Of a stretch of 64,000 nt of DNA, positions 55,671 through 63,669 are shown piece after piece (position 1 is the stretch's first letter; each line of letters starts with the position of its first letter). Source of the DNA: Urechidicola croceus (GTDB taxonomy: Bacteria > Bacteroidota > Bacteroidia > Flavobacteriales > Flavobacteriaceae); NCBI RefSeq assembly GCF_001761325.1, contig NZ_CP017478.1, forward strand, positions 3,121,501 through 3,185,500, in the 5' to 3' direction. Below the pieces are notes generated by a model that was not told the DNA's origin, did no database searches, and saw only the letters and a list, made by a program, of their open reading frames with translations. The position numbers were made by a program, and so were the translations under genes.

Positions 55671-56456
55671 ATGAATATACTAGATAAAATAATAGCACAT
55701 AAAAAGAGAGAAGTTGCTCTTCAAAAAACAGAAGTGGAATTGAAACGTTTAGTAGAAAGTCCAGCGTTTAAAAGAACTCCAATTTCTTTGATGGATTCGT
55801 TAAGAGATCCAAATGGAACAGGGATTATTGCTGAATATAAACGTCAGTCACCTTCTAAAGGTATTATAAATGATACTTCAACTATTCAAGAAGTAACAGA
55901 AGGATATTTAGAAGCAAACGTTGCTGCTCAGTCAATTTTGACGGATAAAGAGTTTTTTGGAGGAACAATTTTAGATTTGGTTCAGGCAAGAGAAATTAAT
56001 AATACGAAACCAATTTTGCGTAAAGATTTCATCGTTGATGGATATCAAATTGTAGAAGCAAAAGCGATTGGTGCAGATGTGATTTTATTGATTGCGGCAT
56101 GTTTAACAGCCAAAGAATTGAAGCAGTTTGGAAATTTAGCAGAAGATTTAGGGTTGGATGTCTTGTACGAAGTACACAATCAACAAGAGTTAGATAAAAT
56201 TGAGTTAGACAATAAAATTATTGGAATCAATAACAGAAATTTAAAAACTTTTGAAGTTGATTTAGAACATTCAATTGCTTTAGCAAAACAAATTCCAGAT
56301 AACTGTATCAAAGTATCAGAAAGTGGCATAAGTGATCCAAGAACAATTATAGGACTTAGAGAATTTGGTTTTCAAGGATTTTTAATTGGAGAAAATTTCA
56401 TGAAAACTGAAAATCCAGGATTTTCTTGTAAAGAGTTTGTGAAGAGATTGACGTAA
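55671..56456 (+). CDS. trpC: Indole-3-glycerol phosphate synthase
   Basis: 261 residues, TIM barrel. NILDKIIAHKKREVA, catalytic Lys in GIIAEYKRQSPSKG, ILRKDFIVDGYQI, GINNRNLKTFEVDLE and VSESGISDPRT match TrpC. Closes the indole ring from carboxyphenylaminodeoxyribulose phosphate. It is not fused to TrpF, unlike in E. coli. Confidence 0.97.
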   Translation: MNILDKIIAHKKREVALQKTEVELKRLVESPAFKRTPISLMDSLRDPNGTGIIAEYKRQSPSKGIINDTSTIQEVTEGYLEANVAAQSILTDKEFFGGTILDLVQAREINNTKPILRKDFIVDGYQIVEAKAIGADVILLIAACLTAKELKQFGNLAEDLGLDVLYEVHNQQELDKIELDNKIIGINNRNLKTFEVDLEHSIALAKQIPDNCIKVSESGISDPRTIIGLREFGFQGFLIGENFMKTENPGFSCKEFVKRLT

Positions 56457-56462
56457 GATTAC

Positions 56463-56532
56463 GTCACACTGAACTTGTTTCAGTGTCGCATAAAGAGAAG
56501 AAGATGAGATGCTGAAATAAATTCAGCATGAC
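56463..56532. repeat. Two-hairpin palindromic repeat between trpC and trpF
   Basis: GTCA CACTGAA...TTCAGTG and GCTGAA...TTCAGC with terminal TGAC, same plan as the units around trpD; fills most of the 93-base gap. Confidence 0.88.
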
Positions 56533-56549
56533 AAATAAAAAATATAAAA

Positions 56550-58418
56550 ATGAAAATAAAAGTCTGTGGAATGCGCGATAGCGACAATATTTCAGAGTTA
56601 GTAAAACTATCTCCAGACTATATTGGCTTTATTTTTTATGGAAAATCTAAGCGTTTTGTTACAAATATTCCAGCAGTTGATATTCCAAAATCAATTAAGA
56701 AAGTTGGAGTTTTTGTAAATGAGACCATTGATAATATTTTACAAAAAGTATCAGAATATAATTTAGATGCTGTACAGTTACACGGAGATGAAACACCTGA
56801 ATTTTGTAAAGAATTGAAGAAGGTTGTCACTTCGATCGGAGTAGAGAAGTCGCATAGTGAGGATGAGATACTGAAACAAGTTCAGCATGACAGAGTTAGG
56901 ATTTTCAAAGCCTTTTCAGTAGATGAAGGTTTTGATTTTTTTACAACAAAGAAATACGAACAGTTCTGTGATTTGTTTTTGTTCGATACCAAAGGAAAAG
57001 ATTATGGAGGGAATGGCGTAAAATATGATTGGAATATTTTACAAAATTATGAAGGAAATACGCCTTTTTTATTAAGTGGAGGAATTACATATCAAGATGC
57101 ACAAATAGTATTGTCATTCCTGCGTAGGCAGGAATCTAATCAATGTGTTGGAGTTGATTTGAACAGCGGATTTGAAGATAGTCCAGCAGTAAAAAATATT
57201 GAGAAATTAAGAAATTTTATAAAGATGTTAGAAAATAAATCTAAATATCAAGCAGACGAACACGGATATTACGGACAATTTGGGGGAGCATTTATTCCGG
57301 AGTTGTTGTATCCAAACGTGAAAGAATTAGAAGATAATTACTTAAAAATTATAAATTCTGAGGAGTTTCAAGAAGAATATAAATACTTATTGAAAGACTA
57401 TTGTGGTCGACCAACACCATTGTATTTGACAAGAAGATTATCTCAAAAGTATGGTGCTCATATTTATTTAAAACGTGAGGATTTAAACCATACAGGAGCG
57501 CATAAAGTAAACAATACGATTGGTCAAATTCTAGTAGCGAAAAAGTTAGGAAAGAAGCGAATTATTGCTGAAACTGGAGCAGGACAACACGGAGTTGCTA
57601 CAGCAACAGTATGTGCCTTGATGGGATTGGAATGTATTGTTTTTATGGGGGAAGTAGATATCAAACGTCAAGCACCAAATGTTGCTCGTATGAAAATGCT
57701 AGGTGCTAAAGTTGTGCCAGCAACATGTGGAAGTAAGACGTTGAAGGATGCTACCAACGAAGCAATTCGTGATTGGATTGGAAACCCTGAAGACACCTAT
57801 TATTTGATTGGTTCTGTAGTTGGACCACATCCATATCCAGATATGGTTGCGCGCTTACAAGCCGTAATTAGTGAAGAAATGAAATGGCAATTAAAAGAGC
57901 AAACAGGTAAAGAAAACCCTGATACCATTATTGCTTGTGTTGGCGGAGGTTCAAATGCAGCAGGAGCATTTTATCATTATTTAGATGATGAAGATGTAGA
58001 ATTAATTGCTGTTGAAGCAGCAGGATTGGGAGTGCATAGTGGTGAAAGTGCTGCAACATCTCAGTTGGGTGAAGTAGGTGTTTTACACGGAGCAAAAACA
58101 ATTTTAATGCAAGATGAATTTGGACAGGTTGTAGAGCCATATTCACTTTCTGCTGGATTGGATTATCCAGGAGTTGGGCCTTTACACGCATTCTTATTTG
58201 AAAGTACTAGAGCCAAATTTATGAATGCAACAGATCAAGAAGCCTTGGATGCAGCCTATGAGTTAACAAAGTTAGAAGGGATTATTCCAGCATTAGAAAG
58301 CGCGCATGCATTGGCAGTATTACCAAAAATGAAATTAAGCAAAGACCAAGTTGTAGTAGTGAATTTATCTGGAAGAGGTGATAAAGATTTAGAAACGTAT
58401 ATCGCAAATTTAAAATAG
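56550..58418 (+). CDS. Fusion: phosphoribosylanthranilate isomerase (TrpF) + tryptophan synthase beta (TrpB)
   Basis: 622 residues without an internal stop. Residues 1-225 are TrpF: catalytic Cys6 in [12 protein letters not shown], Asp146 in [30 protein letters not shown] and [15 protein letters not shown]. Residues 226-622 are full-length Trp[20 protein letters not shown] Lys319 in [30 protein letters not shown] and GRGDKD. Met226 is a normal TrpB start, so internal initiation is possible. TrpF holds two in-frame insertions encoded by the palindromic repeats, at residues about 93-115 (66 bases) and 188-196 (24 bases). Both catalytic TrpF residues remain. I infer loss of the trpF stop codon. 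Confidence 0.93.
   Translation: MKIKVCGMRDSDNISELVKLSPDYIGFIFYGKSKRFVTNIPAVDIPKSIKKVGVFVNETIDNILQKVSEYNLDAVQLHGDETPEFCKELKKVVTSIGVEKSHSEDEILKQVQHDRVRIFKAFSVDEGFDFFTTKKYEQFCDLFLFDTKGKDYGGNGVKYDWNILQNYEGNTPFLLSGGITYQDAQIVLSFLRRQESNQCVGVDLNSGFEDSPAVKNIEKLRNFIKMLENKSKYQADEHGYYGQFGGAFIPELLYPNVKELEDNYLKIINSEEFQEEYKYLLKDYCGRPTPLYLTRRLSQKYGAHIYLKREDLNHTGAHKVNNTIGQILVAKKLGKKRIIAETGAGQHGVATATVCALMGLECIVFMGEVDIKRQAPNVARMKMLGAKVVPATCGSKTLKDATNEAIRDWIGNPEDTYYLIGSVVGPHPYPDMVARLQAVISEEMKWQLKEQTGKENPDTIIACVGGGSNAAGAFYHYLDDEDVELIAVEAAGLGVHSGESAATSQLGEVGVLHGAKTILMQDEFGQVVEPYSLSAGLDYPGVGPLHAFLFESTRAKFMNATDQEALDAAYELTKLEGIIPALESAHALAVLPKMKLSKDQVVVVNLSGRGDKDLETYIANLK
56826..56891. repeat. Palindromic repeat inserted in frame within trpF (first copy)
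   Basis: 66 bases, exactly 22 codons, from GTCACTTCGA to TTCAGCATGAC. It joins a half-MITE part (GAGAAGTCGCAT) and the GATACTGAAACAAGTTCAGC hairpin, as in the intergenic copies, and encodes the tell-tale ILKQVQHD peptide. Confidence 0.9.
57113..57136. repeat. Palindromic repeat inserted in frame within trpF (second copy)
   Basis: GTCATTCCTGCGTAGGCAGG then AATC: 24 bases, 8 codons, encoding SFLRRQES between [10 protein letters not shown] and GVDLNSGFE. One base differs from the commonest form of the hairpin. Confidence 0.9.
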
Positions 58419-58425
58419 AATTTGC

Positions 58426-58487
58426 GTCACACTGAACTTGTTTCAGGGTCTCATAATGATGAGATTCCGAAACAAGTTCGGAATGAC
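58426..58487. repeat. Two-hairpin palindromic repeat between trpB and trpA
   Basis: GTCACACTGAAC...TTCAGGGTC and GATTCCGAA...TTCGGAATGAC, bounded by GTCA and TGAC. It is open in the trpA frame, which produces a false N-terminal extension. Confidence 0.9.
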
Positions 58488-58505
58488 AAAAAAAATAAAA
58501 TAATT

Positions 58506-59273
58506 ATGAATTCATTAAAAGAATTGTTTAAAAATAAAAACAAAAACTTGTGTTCAGTGTATTTCACATCTGGATTTCCAAATTTGAATGATACAACAAC
58601 AATTATTGAAAGTTTAGGAAGTAATGGTGTAGATTTTTTAGAGGTTGGAATGCCATATTCTGATCCTATGGCCGACGGACCAACAATTCAGCATAGTAGT
58701 GATGTTGCTTTGGCGAATGGAATTAATTTAGATATTATTTTTGACCAATTAAAAAGTATTAAAGATACTAATAAGACACCATTATTGTTAATGGGATATT
58801 TGAATCAAGTAATAAAATATGGAGAAGAGAAATTTTGTGAGCAATGTGTTGCTTGTGGGATAGATACTGTTATTCTTCCAGATTTACCAATGATTGAATA
58901 TGAAACACATTACCAAGCATTATTTGCTAAATATGGTATTTCAAATGTGTTTTTAATCACCCCTCAAACATCTGAAGAGCGTATCCGTAAAATTGATGCA
59001 ATGACAGATGCTTTTATTTATGTTGTGGCTTCTGCATCAATTACTGGGGCAAAAGGTGAAATATCGGATCAACAAATTGCGTATTTTGAACGTATCAAAG
59101 CAATGAATTTAAAAAGTACATTGATTGTAGGCTTTGGAATTTCGAATAAAGAAACCTTTAATAAGGCTTGTGAATATATGAATGGAGCAATTATAGGATC
59201 TGCATTTATCAAATTTGTAGGGGCAAATGGTGTTGATAAAATTGATGAGTTTGTAAAAGGGATAATTGGGTAA
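58506..59273 (+). CDS. trpA: Tryptophan synthase alpha chain
   Basis: 255 residues from ATG 58506 (MNSLKELFKNKNKNLCSVYFTSGFP). An upstream ATG at 58422 gives a 28-residue extension encoded entirely by a palindromic repeat (ELVSGSHNDEIPKQVRND), so I reject it. Catalytic Glu in FLEVGMPYSDPMADGPTIQ and Asp in GIDTVILPDLP are in place; ASITGAKGE and VGFGISNKE follow. Cleaves indole-glycerol phosphate and passes indole to TrpB. Last gene of the operon. Confidence 0.96.
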   Translation: MNSLKELFKNKNKNLCSVYFTSGFPNLNDTTTIIESLGSNGVDFLEVGMPYSDPMADGPTIQHSSDVALANGINLDIIFDQLKSIKDTNKTPLLLMGYLNQVIKYGEEKFCEQCVACGIDTVILPDLPMIEYETHYQALFAKYGISNVFLITPQTSEERIRKIDAMTDAFIYVVASASITGAKGEISDQQIAYFERIKAMNLKSTLIVGFGISNKETFNKACEYMNGAIIGSAFIKFVGANGVDKIDEFVKGIIG

Positions 59274-59294
59274 TATTATTGGTGTTTAATTTGG

Positions 59295-59302
59295 TATATT
59301 TG
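59295..59302 (+). promoter_or_regulatory. Probable -7 box of the AlbA_2 gene
   Basis: TATATTTG is a perfect TAnnTTTG match. The TTATGTGACT repeats begin two bases after it, covering the expected start of transcription. No TTG is present at the usual -33 distance. Confidence 0.5.
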
Positions 59303-59388
59303 TTTATGTGACTGTTATGTGACTAAAAGCAAGTTTCTGAAGTTAAATGGCTTGTTTATAATGATTTTTGTGTTTTTTTTATGTGATT
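59303..59388 (+). repeat. TTATGTGAYT repeat set upstream of the AlbA_2 gene
   Basis: TTATGTGACT occurs at 59304-59313 and 59315-59324, exactly 11 bases apart, and TTATGTGATT at 59379-59388, touching the ATG at 59390. The same three-part arrangement recurs behind the gene. Confidence 0.85.
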
Positions 59389-59389
59389 T

Positions 59390-60838
59390 ATGCTTGAAAA
59401 TGATTTGAAAATATTGCTTAGTGAACTGCGTTCTTTTCCAAATGAAACGGAATGGATTGAGTTTAAATTGAATAATGCAACAGAAATAGGAGAGTATATT
59501 TCTGCATTATCAAATTCGGCATGTATTCAAGATAAAGAATTTGGTTATATAGTTTTTGGGATTGATGATAGAACTCATAGAATTGTTGGAACAGAGTTTT
59601 CTCCATATATAAAAGTTAAAGGGAACGAAGATTTAATTCCTTGGTTGGCAAGATTACTTGAGCCTAGAATAAATTTTGATTTTTATCAGATTAATGTTGA
59701 AGAAAAAAATGTTGTTATTGTAATAATACAGGCTACTCAAAATACACCAGTAAAATTTAAGAGTGTACCTTATATTAGAATTGGTTCATACAAGAAGAAG
59801 TTAGCAGATTTCCCAGAAAAACAAAGACAAATTTGGATTAAAAAACCACCTATAGTTTTTGAACAAGAAATTACAGTTAGTAGTTTAGATTCGGATGAAG
59901 TCCTTAAATTATTGAATTATCCTTCTTATTTTGAATTAACCAATTCAATATTACCTGAAAATAAACAAGCAATTTTAGAAAAATTAGTACAGGAAAAACT
60001 AATAATTAAGGATAGGTCAAAATACTCTATAACTAACTTAGGTGCAATTCTTTTTGCTAAGAAACTTGAAGCATTTCAACGTTTAGAAAGAAAATCAATT
60101 AGAGTTATTATATATCAAGGAAAGAATAAGTTAAAGACAAGAAAAGAACAATTAGGTCAAAAAGGGTACGCCTCTGGATTTAATGGATTAGTAAATTATA
60201 TTAATGATCAATTACCTTCTAATGAAGAAATAGGTAAAGTTTTTAGAAAAGAGGTGAAAATGTTTCCTGAGTTGGCAATTAGAGAATTAGTGGCAAATGC
60301 AATAATACATCAAGATTTTAATGTTAAAGGAACTGGTCCAATGGTTGAAATATTTGATGATAGAGTTGAAATAACTAATCCCGGAAAACCACTTATTAGT
60401 ACGATGAGGTTTATTGATCATAACCCTCAATCTAGAAATGAAAAATTAGCGCATTTTATGCGTAGACTTAATATTTGTGAAGAAAGAGGTAGTGGTATTG
60501 ATAAAGTAATTTTTGAATGTGAACATTATCAGTTACCTGCGCCAAAATTTATTGAAGGTGAAAATTATACACGTATAATACTTTACGCATATAAAACATT
60601 GCGTCAAATGGATAAAGATGATAAAGTTAGAGCCTGCTATTTGCATTCTTGTTTAAAATACGTATCAGGTGAGCAAATGACTAATCAATCTTTAAGAGAA
60701 AGATTTGGTATTTCTGAAAAAAATTATTCTATGGCATCAAGAATAATCGCAGAAGGAATCAAATCAGGTTTAATAAAAGATTTTGACCCAGAAAGTTCAT
60801 CAAAAAAACATGCTAAATATATTCCTTTTTGGGCATAA
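59390..60838 (+). CDS. AlbA_2 (Schlafen-type) domain protein with HATPase_c_4-like domain
   Basis: 482 residues. Residues about 10-140 match the AlbA_2 DNA/RNA-binding domain: ETEWIEFKLNNATEIGEYISALSN then GYIVFGIDD, and FKSVPYIRIGSYKKKLADFPEK. From about 280 it follows the RecG-like ATPase C-terminal pattern (ELVANAIIHQDF, GPMVEIFDDRVEITNPGKP, NEKLAHFMRRLNICEERGSGIDK). The last 80 residues look like a winged helix. Such proteins are usually called ATP-binding or putative transcriptional regulators; the function is not established. The gene is flanked by matching repeat sets, lies outside the trp operon, and may bind those repeats. Confidence 0.88.
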   Translation: MLENDLKILLSELRSFPNETEWIEFKLNNATEIGEYISALSNSACIQDKEFGYIVFGIDDRTHRIVGTEFSPYIKVKGNEDLIPWLARLLEPRINFDFYQINVEEKNVVIVIIQATQNTPVKFKSVPYIRIGSYKKKLADFPEKQRQIWIKKPPIVFEQEITVSSLDSDEVLKLLNYPSYFELTNSILPENKQAILEKLVQEKLIIKDRSKYSITNLGAILFAKKLEAFQRLERKSIRVIIYQGKNKLKTRKEQLGQKGYASGFNGLVNYINDQLPSNEEIGKVFRKEVKMFPELAIRELVANAIIHQDFNVKGTGPMVEIFDDRVEITNPGKPLISTMRFIDHNPQSRNEKLAHFMRRLNICEERGSGIDKVIFECEHYQLPAPKFIEGENYTRIILYAYKTLRQMDKDDKVRACYLHSCLKYVSGEQMTNQSLRERFGISEKNYSMASRIIAEGIKSGLIKDFDPESSSKKHAKYIPFWA

Positions 60839-60841
60839 TTT

Positions 60842-60917
60842 TTTATGTGACTGTTATATGATTAAAGTATAGATTATATAGGTAAATCAAGTATTTTTAG
60901 ATAGTTTTTATGTGATT
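60842..60917 (+). repeat. TTATGTGAYT repeat set downstream of the AlbA_2 gene
   Basis: A 25-base block at 60842-60866 matches the upstream block at 59303-59327 at 23 positions: TTATGTGACT (60843-60852) and TTATATGATT (60854-60863), again 11 bases apart. TTTTTATGTGATT (60905-60917) is identical to 59376-59388. Confidence 0.85.
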
Positions 60918-60938
60918 GAATTGTTTTATTAGATATGC

Positions 60939-61247
60939 TTATATCCAACAATCCACAAAATCAGCCAGTATATGCAAGAGTAATCCAATAGCGATTACTC
61001 TTGTTGGTTTAAAGAATGTCCCAACAAAATAAAAGCCAATTGCAATATAAGAATGCAACGGATGAAAATTAATACTACATCTATTTGGGTCAAAAATTGG
61101 AATGGCAATTAAATGATCTAAATCCACTAACATTGTTGCTATAAAGATTAAATACACTTTTTTCCAATTACTTTTAAAGAAGAAAAGGGTAATAAATAAC
61201 GGGAAAATAAAATGCAATCCGTAGTGGACGAAAAACTTCAATGTCAT
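60939..61247 (-). CDS. DUF6122 family membrane protein
   Basis: 102 residues with three to four hydrophobic helices: LKFFVHYGLHFIFPLFITLFFF, VYLIFIATMLVDLDHLIA, the Cys/His-containing FDPNRCSINFHPLHSYIAIG and IAIGLLLHILADFVDCWI. The polar His/Asp residues in the membrane (DLDHL, HPLHS, HILAD) are those of the DUF6122 family and resemble metal-dependent membrane hydrolases, but the function is unknown. Confidence 0.8.
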   Translation of the reverse strand: MTLKFFVHYGLHFIFPLFITLFFFKSNWKKVYLIFIATMLVDLDHLIAIPIFDPNRCSINFHPLHSYIAIGFYFVGTFFKPTRVIAIGLLLHILADFVDCWI

Positions 61248-61268
61248 TTGACAAAAGTAGGATTATTT

Positions 61269-61372
61269 GTCATTCCTGCGAAGGCAGGAATCTTTTAGTT
61301 TTATTATTGATGAGATTCCGCATCAAGTGCGGAATGACAGTTTATGCGATACTGAAATGAATTCAGTATGAC
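61269..61372. repeat. Three palindromic hairpins between DUF6122 and glycosylase-like genes
   Basis: GTCATTCCTGC/GCAGGAATC (61269-61292), GATTCCGCA/TGCGGAATGAC (61309-61338) and ATACTGAA/TTCAGTATGAC (61348-61372), all of the same family as in the trp operon. They fill almost the whole 131-base gap. Confidence 0.88.
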
Positions 61373-61378
61373 GAAGCA

Positions 61379-62182
61379 TCAAAACCACTCACTATATTGT
61401 GAAACTCTATAATCAAAAGTTGTATACTTTGAATTTAGTTTTTTTTGTTTTTTGTATTCCGGATGACTTCCAATGGCTCTATTTGCAGAACCCGAAGGAG
61501 ATGTTAAAGAAACAGTTTTTATGATTCTGATTTCGTTACTCTGAACTTGTTTGATTGACCGAACTTTATTTTTTGTTTTATCGTGGTAGTAGAGCGGAAT
61601 TGAAAAGATATTTCTGCCGTCACCCTGAACTTGTTTCAGGGTCTCATCAGGATTGGATTCCGAAACAAGTTCGGAATGACGTTTCATTTCAAACTGATGT
61701 ACTCTCGGAACAACATCTGAAATCACTTCTAATTTTAAATCGTATTCTTTGATATGTTTTCTAAAGAAATATTCAGGTCCGTTTTTAGAATTTCCTCCTG
61801 TAAATAATAGTGTTTGTATTTTTGGAAATTTATTTAAATAACCAATTAAATCTCTCAATTGAATATTTTGCATTCCAAGATCAGAAGCGTCAATTTTATC
61901 TCGTTCACAAGAACCTACAATGTCACAAACTCCAATTTTGTGTTTAATTAAAAAGTTTTGTCGCTGTTGAATTGCTTCATAAGTATTCTCAAATTTCAAT
62001 CCTAAATCATGAATTTTGTCAATATAGAGCCATAACGAATTGTAATAACTGCCATAACAAAAATCAACATCTTGCTCTAATAATTCTCCAGTTGAAAATC
62101 GAGGAGGAGGTAGTGTGCCAACAATTAATTTCTCGGTATCTTCTTTTATAAATGGTTCGTATGGATGTTTGTGAAAAAACAT
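61379..62182 (-). CDS. Uracil-DNA-glycosylase-superfamily protein with repeat-derived insertions
   Basis: 267 residues. KLIVGTLPPPRFSTG near the start, QTLLFTGGNSKNGPEYF in the middle and VSLTSPSGSANRAIG near the end follow the UDG-superfamily plan (GT-P-P start motif, SPS-N end motif). Biological substrate is unknown. Residues 168-188 (HSELVSESNPDETLKQVQGD) are encoded by a palindromic repeat (61619-61681) and residues about 208-216 (IKQVQSNE) by a remnant of another (61535-61557). Both preserve the frame. Its ATG overlaps the stop of the upstream M28 peptidase gene (TAATG). Confidence 0.75.
   Translation of the reverse strand: MFFHKHPYEPFIKEDTEKLIVGTLPPPRFSTGELLEQDVDFCYGSYYNSLWLYIDKIHDLGLKFENTYEAIQQRQNFLIKHKIGVCDIVGSCERDKIDASDLGMQNIQLRDLIGYLNKFPKIQTLLFTGGNSKNGPEYFFRKHIKEYDLKLEVISDVVPRVHQFEMKRHSELVSESNPDETLKQVQGDGRNIFSIPLYYHDKTKNKVRSIKQVQSNEIRIIKTVSLTSPSGSANRAIGSHPEYKKQKKLNSKYTTFDYRVSQYSEWF
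61535..61557. repeat. Palindromic repeat remnant within the glycosylase-like gene
   Basis: TTACTCTGAACTTGTTTGAT is a partial, decayed copy of the CTGAACTTGTTTCAG hairpin arm. Confidence 0.6.
61619..61681. repeat. Palindromic repeat inserted in frame within the glycosylase-like gene
   Basis: 63 bases (21 codons): GTCACCCTGAAC...TTCAGGGTC and GATTCCGAA...TTCGGAATGAC, nearly the same unit as between trpB and trpA. Confidence 0.9.
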
Positions 62183-63609
62183 TATTTTTTCACTGGCTCT
62201 ACATCTAAGTATTTATCCATTAAATAAACTAGTGAAGCCATAGCAGCACTTCCTAATTCTAACTCGCGTAGGTTTACTTTATCAAAAGTATCAGTAGCAG
62301 CATGATGATAATCAAAATAGCGTTGAGAATCTGGTTTGTAACCAGATAGAGTAACAGTTTCATTCTTTAACGGATTGATGTCAGCACCAGCATAACCAGT
62401 ATGCCAATCTGTTAATCCGTATGGTTCTAAGAGTGACTTCCATCCCATAAAAAGTTCTTGATTTTCTTTAGTTCCATTATAAGAAAAACCTCTTGGTGTA
62501 TGTCCTCCAGAGTCAGATTCTAAAGCCGCAACATGAATTTCATTCTTCAATTTTGCTTCTTCAGCATATTTTTTTCCTCCTCTTAAACCATTTTCTTCAT
62601 TCATAAATAAAACGGCACGAATAGTGTGTTTTGGTTTGATGCCATTTCTTTTTAATAGACTTAATACTTCCATTGATTGTACAACTCCAGTTCCATCATC
62701 ATGAGCACCTTCTGCTAAATCCCAAGAATCTAAATGACCACCAACAGTTATATATTTATTTGGGAATTCACTTCCGGCAATTTCACCAATAACATTAAAT
62801 GATGGAGCATCGGGAAGTGTTTCACAACTTTGTTTGAAATAGAATTTTAAGTTTGGATTTTCTTTTAAATGCTTACTTAATAATTCGGAAGCGTTTGTAC
62901 TTATTGCAGCCGTTGGAATATAATCTTCAGGTTTTGCTTTGCCATATCCCATAGAACCTGTGTGTGGATAATCATCTAAATTATTTGTCATCGATCGAAC
63001 AATAGTACCAACAGCACCATATTTTCCTGCAACTTCTGTTCCTCCATAACGTTGATCTACACACCCGCCATAAGCGGCAAAAGTATTTATTAATGTGTTG
63101 TCAAAAGGTCGGTTATAAAATATAATTTTTCCTCGAACTTTCTCTCCAAGTTTTTCAACTTCATCCAAACTTTTAACTTCAATAACCTCTGCCATCACAC
63201 CGTTTTTTGGTGTTGCAATTGAGCCGCCAAGAGCACAAATAGGTACATTTATTTTAGTTCCGTTTATAGAATAATTAGCGACTTCTTTTTCACCTCTTAC
63301 CCAATGCGGAACCATTACAGGCTGTAGCCAAACTTTGTCAAAACCTTCTTCTTTCATGAGTTTTTCTCCCCATTCAACAGCCATTTGAGCTTCAGGAGAT
63401 CCAGATAAACGACCACCAATATTTTGTGTTAAGTCTCGTAACCATTCATAAGCTTTACCATCAGTTAATGCAGTGCTAAAGAACTGCTTGATTGCAATAG
63501 AGTCAGTTTTGTTGACTGTATTTGTAGAGATGGTATTTGTAGTTGTTTTGTTTTCGTTGCAGGAAATAATTATAGTTGCAGTAAAAAAGGCTAATAATAT
63601 TTTTTTCAT
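62182..63609 (-). CDS. M28-family metallopeptidase lipoprotein
   Basis: 475 residues. Lipoprotein signal LAFFTATIIISC then NENK. A PA-like insert (GEKVRGKIIFYNRPFDN) precedes the di-zinc peptidase domain: His/Asp in VGGHLDSWDLAEGAHDDGTGV, Glu-Glu in FMNEENGLRGGKKY, Asp in ESDSGGHTPRGF and the last His in YFDYHHAATDTFDKV. An aminopeptidase or carboxypeptidase acting in the periplasm or at the outer membrane. Coupled to the downstream glycosylase-like gene by TAATG. Confidence 0.93.
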   Translation of the reverse strand: MKKILLAFFTATIIISCNENKTTTNTISTNTVNKTDSIAIKQFFSTALTDGKAYEWLRDLTQNIGGRLSGSPEAQMAVEWGEKLMKEEGFDKVWLQPVMVPHWVRGEKEVANYSINGTKINVPICALGGSIATPKNGVMAEVIEVKSLDEVEKLGEKVRGKIIFYNRPFDNTLINTFAAYGGCVDQRYGGTEVAGKYGAVGTIVRSMTNNLDDYPHTGSMGYGKAKPEDYIPTAAISTNASELLSKHLKENPNLKFYFKQSCETLPDAPSFNVIGEIAGSEFPNKYITVGGHLDSWDLAEGAHDDGTGVVQSMEVLSLLKRNGIKPKHTIRAVLFMNEENGLRGGKKYAEEAKLKNEIHVAALESDSGGHTPRGFSYNGTKENQELFMGWKSLLEPYGLTDWHTGYAGADINPLKNETVTLSGYKPDSQRYFDYHHAATDTFDKVNLRELELGSAAMASLVYLMDKYLDVEPVKK

Positions 63610-63669
63610 TTGGTAGTTTTGATTGCATAAAACTACATAAAAAAAGAAAAAATAGGTTAATTAGAAGTG

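Noticed and set aside
58422-58505. Longer trpA start
   Set aside because: The extra 28 residues are translated repeat sequence; TrpA homologues begin at the ATG at 58506.
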